Assembly (NCBI GenBank): GCA_015058375.1
Contig: SVCK01000104.1
Span: 1-33,613 of the forward strand
Direction: 5' to 3'
Source: Clostridium sp.
GTDB taxonomy: Bacteria; Bacillota; Clostridia; Clostridiales; Clostridiaceae
DNA: 33,613 nucleotides
The notes below the pieces were generated by a model, which searched no databases, was not told where the DNA came from, and saw only the letters and a program-made list of their open reading frames with translations. How positions within the stretch are numbered: position 1 is the first letter of the stretch; every line of letters starts with the position of its first letter. Position numbers and translations under genes: made by a program. This document shows positions 27,354-33,613 of this stretch, one piece after another.

Positions 27354-28385
27354 ATGAAGGTAGTAAAAACATTATTCATTTGTACGGTGATTGCTGTTTT
27401 AATACAAAATTTGATTTTTTTATATGTTGAAAAAATTTATCTTGTTAATAAAAGCAGTTATGAAATTGAAAAGGTAGAAACTTCAGGACAGAGTGAAGCT
27501 ATGGAAATTTCTATAAATGAGCATGCAGATGATGTTAGAATTTCTTATGATGGAACATTTATTTCATACATGTTAAATGATACTTTAGAAATATATAATG
27601 CTAAAGATAATAGAAAGGATACTTATAAAGAAGTAAGTGGAAAGTTAGTATATTATAAGTGGCTTACTGATTGTAATAAAATAATAGCAATAGAGAAAAT
27701 AGTTAAGAGCGGAAAACAGTATTTTGTACCTATAAGTTACGATGCTAAGAGTGGCCAAGGAAGTGTAATTACAGATTTTAATATGAATCAAATAAAAATA
27801 AAAGCTAAAGATTCGCAAAAGATAGATTTGATAGCTTTTTCAACAGCGAGCAGTAGTTTGTATATAAAAGTAAAAGATGAAGATGGAAAATCTGATTTAT
27901 ATTATGCTAATCAAATGAATGAACTCAAAAATATAGAAAGTAATAAAGCTATAGGAAACATAGTTGTGCCAGTAATAAGTAGTAATGCAGTTGTAGAGAA
28001 CAATAATAAAATATCTATATTAAATAGTAATAATAGCATTACAATACCAAATTCGCAAAGGCCTAAAATATTAGCAACAGATAAAAATAATAAAGTATAT
28101 TTTTGTAATGACAATAACGGAAAAACAGATATGATTTATTATGCTGATGTAACTGAAAAAAATTATAAATGGAGTAGATTTAATTTGAAAAATCAAGAAG
28201 CAATATCAGATATATGTATAGATTATAATGGTAAAGCATATATAAATTATCCAGAAGAAAATAGGATTAAAGATATAAAAAGTGGCACAGATATAAAATA
28301 TGAAGGAGAATTTTTGCAGACTTATTCTAAAGGTATAGTTACTAAGAAAGATGGTAAGATAATTAAAAAGAAAATAGATAAGTAA
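27354..28385 (+). CDS. Membrane-anchored protein of unknown function
   Basis: 343 residues from ATG 27354 with GAGAGG eight bases upstream; an in-frame ATG inside the preceding gene (27309) is not favoured. An N-terminal hydrophobic segment (about 5-25) anchors a lysine/asparagine-rich extracellular part. From about residue 45 there are repeated beta-rich units such as ISYDGTFISYML, YYKWLTDCNKIIAIE, IAFSTASSSLYIK and KVYFCNDNNGKTDMIYYAD, suggestive of a TolB/WD-like beta-propeller, without a catalytic motif. It is paired with the NAGPA-family gene, so a shared envelope role is plausible. I do not recognise the family. Confidence 0.8.
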   Translation: MKVVKTLFICTVIAVLIQNLIFLYVEKIYLVNKSSYEIEKVETSGQSEAMEISINEHADDVRISYDGTFISYMLNDTLEIYNAKDNRKDTYKEVSGKLVYYKWLTDCNKIIAIEKIVKSGKQYFVPISYDAKSGQGSVITDFNMNQIKIKAKDSQKIDLIAFSTASSSLYIKVKDEDGKSDLYYANQMNELKNIESNKAIGNIVVPVISSNAVVENNNKISILNSNNSITIPNSQRPKILATDKNNKVYFCNDNNGKTDMIYYADVTEKNYKWSRFNLKNQEAISDICIDYNGKAYINYPEENRIKDIKSGTDIKYEGEFLQTYSKGIVTKKDGKIIKKKIDK

Positions 28386-28407
28386 TAAAAATGGTTATAA
28401 TATGACA

Positions 28408-28440
28408 AGTACTATATAATAGATATATAGTACTTTTTTT
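28408..28440 (+). terminator. Terminator directly ahead of aroD
   Basis: A perfect 11-bp stem AGTACTATATA / TATATAGTACT with 5-nt loop and seven-T tail. The T tail runs straight into the aroD ribosome site (GGGGTGA). A TATAAT hexamer (28415-28420) lies inside the stem. Confidence 0.85.
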
Positions 28441-28452
28441 GGGGTGAAATAG

Positions 28453-29229
28453 ATGAAAAAAATTGTAAGGGCAAAAGGATTAGAAATTGGACAAGGAGTT
28501 CCAAAGGTATGTGTTTCTTTGACAGGAAGAACAGAAGAAGAATTATTAAAACAGGCAGAGGAATATAGTAAGTTAGATATAGATATTTTAGAATGGCGTG
28601 TTGATTATTTTGCTGAAGTAGAAGATATAGACAGAGTTAAGCAAACATTGGAAAATATCTCTTATATGTTAGAAGATAAACCTTTGATTTTTACTTTTAG
28701 AAGTAAAAAAGAAGGTGGAGAAAAAACATTATCAAATGAAGAGTATGCAAAGTTGAATGAAGAGATAATAAAAACTAAATTAATAGATATTGTAGATATA
28801 GAATTGTTTATAGGAGATAATGAAGTAAAATATTTAATAGATAAGGCACATGACAATAATCTTAAAGTTATAGTTTCTAATCATGATTTTAGTAAGACAC
28901 CTAGTGAAGATGTTATAGTGAAAAGACTTGAAAAGATGATTGAGTTTAATGCAGATCTTCCTAAAATTGCTGTAATGCCAAGAAATCAATTAGATGTACT
29001 TACATTGCTTAAAGCAACGTGTATTATAAGAAATAACTATAATCAACAACCTATAATAACAATGTCTATGGGATCTTTAGGGATGATAAGCAGATTGTCA
29101 GGAGAGATATTTGGTTCAGCTTTAACTTTTGGATGTGTAGAAAATGTTTCAGCACCAGGACAAATTTATTATAAAGAATTAAAAGATATATTAAAGTTAA
29201 TAGATAAAAATATTTCTTCAAGATTTTAA
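28453..29229 (+). CDS. aroD: 3-Dehydroquinate dehydratase, type I
   Basis: 258 residues, the standard type I length. It dehydrates 3-dehydroquinate to 3-dehydroshikimate in aromatic amino-acid synthesis through a Schiff base. Catalytic His144 (VIVSNHDFSKTPS) and Schiff-base Lys171 (LPKIAVMPRN) are present, with EWRVDYF and MSMGSLGMISRL of the (beta/alpha)8 barrel. ATG with GGGGTGAA eight bases upstream. No other shikimate gene is adjacent. A strong terminator ends a few bases before its ribosome site, so its promoter must overlap that hairpin or expression depends on read-through. Confidence 0.96.
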   Translation: MKKIVRAKGLEIGQGVPKVCVSLTGRTEEELLKQAEEYSKLDIDILEWRVDYFAEVEDIDRVKQTLENISYMLEDKPLIFTFRSKKEGGEKTLSNEEYAKLNEEIIKTKLIDIVDIELFIGDNEVKYLIDKAHDNNLKVIVSNHDFSKTPSEDVIVKRLEKMIEFNADLPKIAVMPRNQLDVLTLLKATCIIRNNYNQQPIITMSMGSLGMISRLSGEIFGSALTFGCVENVSAPGQIYYKELKDILKLIDKNISSRF

Positions 29230-29309
29230 AATTAAGCGTAAAGAAACAAATAGCAAAAAAAATAATAATACGCGATAAGAATAGTTCTTTTCAAGAAAAT
29301 TAGTAGAAA

Positions 29310-29365
29310 GTTAATGTAACAATGTGAGAAAATTGTATAAAAGTTATGTTAAATAAGTATAAAAG
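29310..29365 (+). promoter_or_regulatory. Candidate control region of the GH74 gene
   Basis: In the 179-nt gap between aroD and the GH74 gene: GTTAATGTAAC (29310-29320), GTGAGAAAAT (29324-29333), and two copies of GTATAAAAG (29335-29343, 29357-29365), either of which could hold a -10 element. TTAATGTAA and GTGAGAAAAT recur upstream of the scaffoldin. No clear -35 is seen and aroD lacks an obvious terminator here. Confidence 0.35.
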
Positions 29366-29408
29366 ATATTTTTAATATGCTTTTTGAAAAATAAGGAGGA
29401 GAGAGATT

Positions 29409-31976
29409 ATGAAAAGAACTATGTGTAACTTATTAACTGCAATTGTTGCAACATCGATAGCGTTTTCGCCAGTGATTTCATATGCATCTGATGCAGGACA
29501 TAGTAAGGGACCTTATACTAAAGTTGAAAATGGACCATATACATGGCATCATGCAAGAACAGGTGGTGGTGGTGGATACATACCAGCCATAGTATTTAAT
29601 CCAAGTGAAAAGGATTTAATATACACTCGTACAGATATGGGTGGAGCTTACAGATGGGATCCTAAAACTAGTAGTTGGATAGGATTATCTGACTGGGTAA
29701 GTGCTGAACATTGGAATGATTTAGGTTGTGAAAGTATAGCTACAGACCCTGTTGAAACAAATAGGGTTTATATATTAGCTGGAACTTATACTAATGATTG
29801 GACAAGTGAAAACGGTTCGATTTTAAAATCAACTGATAAAGGTGATAGCTGGAAGAAGATAGATTTACCTTTCAAAACTGGTGGTAATATGCCAGGAAGA
29901 TCAATGGGTGAACGTTTGATGATAGACCCTGTTGCTAACAATGTTCTTTATTTGGGAGCACGTAATGGAAATGGATTATGGAGAAGTACAGATTATGGTG
30001 AAACATGGAGCAGAGTAGAAAGCTTTACTGCTACAGGTGACTATAAAGATGATTATTTTAAAGATGAGATAGGTGTTGTATGGGAAGCATTTGATCCAAC
30101 AAGTGCACCAGAAGGTACTAATCCAGATGGAACTAAGAAACCATGTCAAACAATTTATGTCGGTGTTGCTGATCAAACAGAAAGTATATATGTGACTCAT
30201 GATGGAGGAGAAACTTGGGAACCAGTAGAAGGACAACCTACATTAGATAATCAAGATAGTTGGGTTAAAAAGGATGAAAATACTGGAGAATTTAATCCAA
30301 GAGCTTTCATACCAGTTCATGGTACTTTAGCATCTAATGGAGAATTATATGTTACTTATAGTAATGATTGTGGACCTTATGATGGTTCAAAGGGTGATGT
30401 GTTTAAATATAACACTAAAACTGGTGAATGGAAAAACATAAGTCCAGAACCTTCAAGTGATTATGAAAATAACTATTCAGGATATGGTGGACTTGGTGTA
30501 GATGCAAAAGATCCTAATACAATAGTAGTTTCAGCTTTAAATTCATGGTGGCCTGATACTAAATTCTGGAGAAGTACTGATGGAGGAGAAACTTGGACTC
30601 CAATCTGGAATTGGGATGGATATCCAACAATAATAGATAGATATAAGCTAGATATATCAAATGTACCATGGTTGAAATTTGATGGAAAGAGCACATATCC
30701 AGAAAAGAATCCTAAGTTAGGATGGATGGTAAGTTGCGTTGCAATTGATCCATTTAATTCAGATAGAATGATGTATGGTACAGGTGCTACATTATATGGT
30801 ACAAATAACTTAACTGATTGGGGAAAAGACAATAAAAAGGTTACTATAACTCCTATGGCTGAAGGAATTGAAGAAACAGCAGTTCTTTGCCTTTGCAGTA
30901 CAGGATATAAAGATACTACAGTTATATCAGGTGAAGGAGATGTTGGAGGATTTGTTCATAGAGACTTAAATGAAATACCTCAAACAATGCATGTTCCAGT
31001 ATTCAATACAGAATCTATGGATTTTGCCGAAGAAGCTAATGGATTCATGGTAAGAGTCGGATGCCCAGATTTAGGCAAATATCCTGATGCAACTGCTATG
31101 GTTATATCATATAACGGTGGAGATAACTGGAATACAGTTAACTATATAAATGGAGACAAGAGTATACAAGGTGGTACTTGTGCTGTAAGTGCAGATAGTA
31201 AAACAATAATATGGGCACCAGCAGGTAATGAAACTTACTTTACAACAAATACAGGTCAAACATGGACTAAGAGTATAGGTCTTCCAGCTGGAGCTAAAGT
31301 ATGTTCTGATAGAGTAAATTCAAAGAAATTCTATGCAATTGCTAATGGTGATTTTTATGTGAGTGAAGATGGAGCTAAATCATTTACAAAGACAGCATCT
31401 GGCTTTGATTCAGAAGCTAAGTTTAAAGCTGTTACTGGTAAGGAAGGTAACATATGGGTTGCAGATAAAAATGGAATGCATGTTTCAAAAGATTCTGGAG
31501 CAACATTTAATAAAAATGATGTGATAGATTCAGCTATGACAGTAGGTTATGGTAAAGCTAAAGAAGGTTCAGATTATCCAGCAATTTATACTCACGCAAA
31601 AGTTAATAATGTTGATGGATTCTATAGATCAGATGATGCTGGAGAAACATGGCTAAGAATTAATGATGATAATAATTCATTTGGTATAGCTAATACAGAT
31701 ATTACAGGTGATCCTAATATTTATGGTAGAGTATATATAGCTACTAATGGTTTAGGAGTTGTTTATGGAGATATTAAAGAAGAAAATCCAGAACCAGTAA
31801 TAGTATATGGTGATGTTGATGGAAATGGAGAAGTAAATATATCAGATTATACATTATTAAAGAGATATATAAATAATGCTGGTAATGGTATTGAAATTAA
31901 TAAGGAAAATTCAGATATTAATAAAGATGGTAGCGTTAATTTCCTAGATTTACTTGCGTTAAAAGCTTTAGTGTAA
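29409..31976 (+). CDS. Secreted GH74 xyloglucanase-type enzyme with type I dockerin
   Basis: 855 residues. A signal peptide (1-27, cleavage after SYAS or nearby) precedes a GH74 catalytic module (about 33-788) of two beta-propellers. The family's two catalytic aspartates are recognisable as Asp76 (YTRTDMGGAYRW) and Asp511 (SGEGDVGGFVHRD). Asp-box-like turns recur (STDKGDSW, STDYGETW, THDGGETW, STDGGETW, SDDAGETW). A short Pro/Glu linker leads to a type I dockerin (799-855) with two calcium loops, GDVDGNGEVN and SDINKDGSVN. GH74 enzymes cut xyloglucan or related beta-1,4-glucans; the dockerin tethers it to a scaffoldin. ATG after AAGGAGGAG. The scaffoldin gene follows after a terminator. Confidence 0.94.
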   Translation: MKRTMCNLLTAIVATSIAFSPVISYASDAGHSKGPYTKVENGPYTWHHARTGGGGGYIPAIVFNPSEKDLIYTRTDMGGAYRWDPKTSSWIGLSDWVSAEHWNDLGCESIATDPVETNRVYILAGTYTNDWTSENGSILKSTDKGDSWKKIDLPFKTGGNMPGRSMGERLMIDPVANNVLYLGARNGNGLWRSTDYGETWSRVESFTATGDYKDDYFKDEIGVVWEAFDPTSAPEGTNPDGTKKPCQTIYVGVADQTESIYVTHDGGETWEPVEGQPTLDNQDSWVKKDENTGEFNPRAFIPVHGTLASNGELYVTYSNDCGPYDGSKGDVFKYNTKTGEWKNISPEPSSDYENNYSGYGGLGVDAKDPNTIVVSALNSWWPDTKFWRSTDGGETWTPIWNWDGYPTIIDRYKLDISNVPWLKFDGKSTYPEKNPKLGWMVSCVAIDPFNSDRMMYGTGATLYGTNNLTDWGKDNKKVTITPMAEGIEETAVLCLCSTGYKDTTVISGEGDVGGFVHRDLNEIPQTMHVPVFNTESMDFAEEANGFMVRVGCPDLGKYPDATAMVISYNGGDNWNTVNYINGDKSIQGGTCAVSADSKTIIWAPAGNETYFTTNTGQTWTKSIGLPAGAKVCSDRVNSKKFYAIANGDFYVSEDGAKSFTKTASGFDSEAKFKAVTGKEGNIWVADKNGMHVSKDSGATFNKNDVIDSAMTVGYGKAKEGSDYPAIYTHAKVNNVDGFYRSDDAGETWLRINDDNNSFGIANTDITGDPNIYGRVYIATNGLGVVYGDIKEENPEPVIVYGDVDGNGEVNISDYTLLKRYINNAGNGIEINKENSDINKDGSVNFLDLLALKALV

Positions 31977-31985
31977 AATATTAAA

Positions 31986-32030
31986 TAAAAAAACAGTTTA
32001 AATTGTATTAAATTTAAACTGTTTTTTTTA
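31986..32030 (+). terminator. Terminator of the GH74 gene
   Basis: AACAGTTTAAATT pairs with AATTTAAACTGTT, extended by A/T pairs, with a 6-nt loop and eight T. The scaffoldin therefore needs its own promoter. Confidence 0.9.
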
Positions 32031-32073
32031 AAATGTAAAAATGTATAAATATTGCTTGAAATAACTAAATGTA

Positions 32074-32090
32074 ATCGTAAACGTAAAAAA
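32074..32090 (+). promoter_or_regulatory. Possible catabolite-repression (cre-like) site
   Basis: TGTAATCGTAAACG resembles the cre consensus TGWAANCGNTNWCA at about 12 of 14 positions. It lies about 165 nt before the scaffoldin. Carbon catabolite control of cellulosome genes is expected in clostridia, but this match is imperfect. Confidence 0.3.
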
Positions 32091-32186
32091 AGCTATTTTA
32101 AGATAAAATATCTATATAACAGGAAAAAAGGTAGAATTATACATAAAAAAGTGAGAAAATAGACATGTGAAAAGGATGCAATAGAA

Positions 32187-32216
32187 ATTAATGTAAAAAA
32201 TATTACATTAATGTAA
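32187..32216 (+). promoter_or_regulatory. Nested inverted repeats upstream of scaffoldin (operator-like)
   Basis: ATTAATGTAA and TTACATTAAT form an inverted repeat with a 6-bp spacer, and the right half is part of a perfect 14-bp palindrome, TTACATTAATGTAA (32203-32216). The element ends 35 nt before the ATG, so it lies in or near the 5' leader. The core TTAATGTAA also occurs upstream of the GH74 gene. Confidence 0.5.
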
Positions 32217-32251
32217 TGTTTTATATATATATATTTAGGAGGGAAAAAATA

Positions 32252-33613
32252 ATGAAAAGGAAACAATTATGCTCATTAATTACTGCAGCATTATTGGCAA
32301 CATCATTAGTTGCAATGCCTGGAAATGCTAAAGCGGTTCAAGCAAAAGAAAAGAGCAGTGTTGCTGCTGCCAGTATAGATGGTTTAAACTGTACTTATCA
32401 ACCACAAATAAACCAAACAGAATCAAATTCTATTACTGGTAATATTTATCTAGAAAATAATTCTGGAAGCGCAATCGATTTATCAACTGTTAAATTAAAC
32501 TATTACTACTCAAACGATAATAACTTAGCAGAAGAATTCCATTGTTACTATAGTGGAACACAAAATAATGTAGACGGATATCATGATTTTACAAGTAACA
32601 TAAGCGCAAAATTCTTTGATAATGAAGATCAAAGCGATTCAACAAAGTCTAGAGTTTGTCAAATCAGCATTGGAAGCGGTATGTTACCAGCTGGAGAAAA
32701 AATCGTAATTCAAATGAGTTTTAATGGACAAGGTTGGTCTGGAAACTTTATTCAAGATAATGATTACTCATTTAAAAACGGTGTTGTTATAGATGGAAAA
32801 GCAAGTTCAGAAAATCCACAAGGTCCAGTTACTCCTGTTAAGAATCCATCTGCAAAATTAAATACTAACTCTTATAAAATAAACAGTAATGCAAAGGTTA
32901 GTGCAGTTATTGCTGATGGTACTTTAAAAGAAATAAGAGATAATAATAAGACTTTAGTAAAGGGAAGAGATTATACTATCTCAAATGGAAACGTTAACTT
33001 TACAAATTCTTACCTAGACAGCTTAAAAGAAGGAAGCAATACAATTACTTTTGTATTTGAAAATGGAAAAGTAACTACAACATTAAATGTAACTAAAGAT
33101 AGTACAGCTGAAGTAAAAGATGCTGTAACAATCGATGTTGCAGATGATGTTAAGGCTGGTGTAGGAGAAGAAGTATTAGTACCAGTTACAATGTCTCAAT
33201 TTAAGGGAGTAGATCCTATTGAAAATTATGAATTCGTAGTAAATTACGATTCAAGTAAATTAGAATTTGTAGGTGTTGAAGGTTCTGGATTAACAGAAAA
33301 ATACGGAAAGTTATTCCAAACTAAGGATTTAGGAAATGGATCAGTAAAAGTTCAATACTTAACAGAAAAAGAAAAACAAGCAATTTCTGAAGATGGAACA
33401 ATCTGTGTTCTTAAATTCAAAACTAAGGCTAAAGGTACTGCTAAGATAAGTCTTAGTGATGTAGTATTAAGCTACTTTAATACAGCTACAGGAAAAGCTG
33501 ATAAGTACAATACTAAACTTGATGCTGGTTCTGTAATAATAAAATCTGCTGATGCAATGACTGTAGATGTTGCAGATGATGTAAAAGCAGAAGTTGGAGA
33601 AGAAGTATTAGTA
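32252..33613 (+). CDS. Cellulosomal scaffoldin, N-terminal part (cut by window end)
   Basis: Open to the window edge: 454 codons with no stop. ATG follows TTTAGGAGGG. Signal peptide about 1-28 (MKRKQLCSLITAALLATSLV, then AMPGNAKA). CBM3-like cellulose-binding domain about 43-185 (NSITGNIYLENNSGSAIDLS, LNYYYS, LPAGEKIVIQMSFNG, NDYSFK). X2/hydrophilic Ig-like domain about 198-284 (KTLVKGRDYTISNGNVNFTN). First type I cohesin about 291-432 (VPVTMSQFKGVDPIENYEFV, YDSSKLEFVGV). A second cohesin starts at about 436. This CBM3-X2-cohesin order is that of CipC/CbpA-type primary scaffoldins of mesophilic clostridia. It would gather dockerin enzymes such as the adjacent GH74. AAC, TAC and TTC codons are noticeably more frequent than in the neighbours, as in highly expressed genes. 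Confidence 0.92.
   Translation, partial: MKRKQLCSLITAALLATSLVAMPGNAKAVQAKEKSSVAAASIDGLNCTYQPQINQTESNSITGNIYLENNSGSAIDLSTVKLNYYYSNDNNLAEEFHCYYSGTQNNVDGYHDFTSNISAKFFDNEDQSDSTKSRVCQISIGSGMLPAGEKIVIQMSFNGQGWSGNFIQDNDYSFKNGVVIDGKASSENPQGPVTPVKNPSAKLNTNSYKINSNAKVSAVIADGTLKEIRDNNKTLVKGRDYTISNGNVNFTNSYLDSLKEGSNTITFVFENGKVTTTLNVTKDSTAEVKDAVTIDVADDVKAGVGEEVLVPVTMSQFKGVDPIENYEFVVNYDSSKLEFVGVEGSGLTEKYGKLFQTKDLGNGSVKVQYLTEKEKQAISEDGTICVLKFKTKAKGTAKISLSDVVLSYFNTATGKADKYNTKLDAGSVIIKSADAMTVDVADDVKAEVGEEVLV
33128..33613 (+). repeat. Cohesin-start repeat inside the scaffoldin
   Basis: Residues 293-310 (TIDVADDVKAGVGEEVLV) recur at 437-454 (TVDVADDVKAEVGEEVLV), 144 residues apart, marking two consecutive cohesin modules. 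More copies are expected beyond the window. Confidence 0.85.

Noticed and set aside
29286..29298. TTCTT-TTC-AAGAA hairpin as aroD terminator
   Set aside because: Five A/T-rich base pairs without a T run are too weak to call.
30473..30832. 119-codon open frame antisense to the GH74 gene
   Set aside because: It lies wholly inside a confident gene, has no ribosome site and encodes no recognisable domain.
1..33613. tRNA, rRNA, CRISPR array, insertion sequence or prophage genes
   Set aside because: No conserved RNA segments, regularly spaced repeats, transposase or phage proteins were found on reading both strands.

Overview
This window is a very AT-rich (roughly 30% GC or less by eye), gene-dense stretch of a low-GC Gram-positive chromosome. 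The protein set points to a saccharolytic Clostridium sensu stricto (cluster I). Supporting features are a type III glutamine synthetase beside a clostridial type I enzyme with an ANTAR regulator, LL-diaminopimelate aminotransferase, a giant CoA-dehydratase activase-like protein, strong AGGAGG-type ribosome sites with GTG/TTG starts, and a cellulosome locus. A relative of the solventogenic, cellulosome-carrying species (C. acetobutylicum / C. saccharoperbutylacetonicum / C. beijerinckii neighbourhood) is a reasonable guess; the sequence alone does not fix the species. I saw no tRNA, rRNA, CRISPR array, transposase or phage gene.

Region 1 (1-8312) is a nitrogen-assimilation locus. glnN (minus strand) and a five-gene operon glnA-nitR-dapF-pyrG-dapL (plus strand) diverge from a 444-bp control region. 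Each side has a good sigma-A promoter followed at once by an intrinsic terminator. In both leaders the 5' arm of the terminator overlaps a small hairpin with an A-N-N-G-N-N hexaloop, the hallmark of RNA targets of ANTAR antiterminators, and an ANTAR protein is the second gene of the glnA operon. The operon adds lysine/peptidoglycan precursor genes (dapF, dapL) and the glutamine-consuming CTP synthase.

Region 2 (8313-21450) is housekeeping and accessory metabolism in short units: a radical SAM/SPASM protein, a Ca2+/cation antiporter, a two-gene ThrE-type exporter, glyA, a metallo-hydrolase, an M19 dipeptidase plus SDR pair, an OmpR-type two-component system, and an operon of an M16 peptidase, recX and a membrane-anchored transglutaminase. 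A 45-bp near-perfect palindrome downstream of that operon also occurs, 44/45 identical, at the first base of the window.

Region 3 (21451-29229) holds a TPR protein, a 1429-residue activase/dehydratase-like protein, a phosphodiester-glycosidase-family membrane protein with an apparently non-canonical start, an anchored protein of unknown function, and aroD.

Region 4 (29230-33613) begins a cellulosome locus: a secreted GH74 xyloglucanase-type enzyme ending in a type I dockerin, then a scaffoldin (signal peptide, CBM3-like domain, X2, cohesin, start of a second cohesin) cut by the window edge. The enzyme's dockerin would plug into the scaffoldin's cohesins outside the cell. Both upstream regions share short motifs, which suggests common control.
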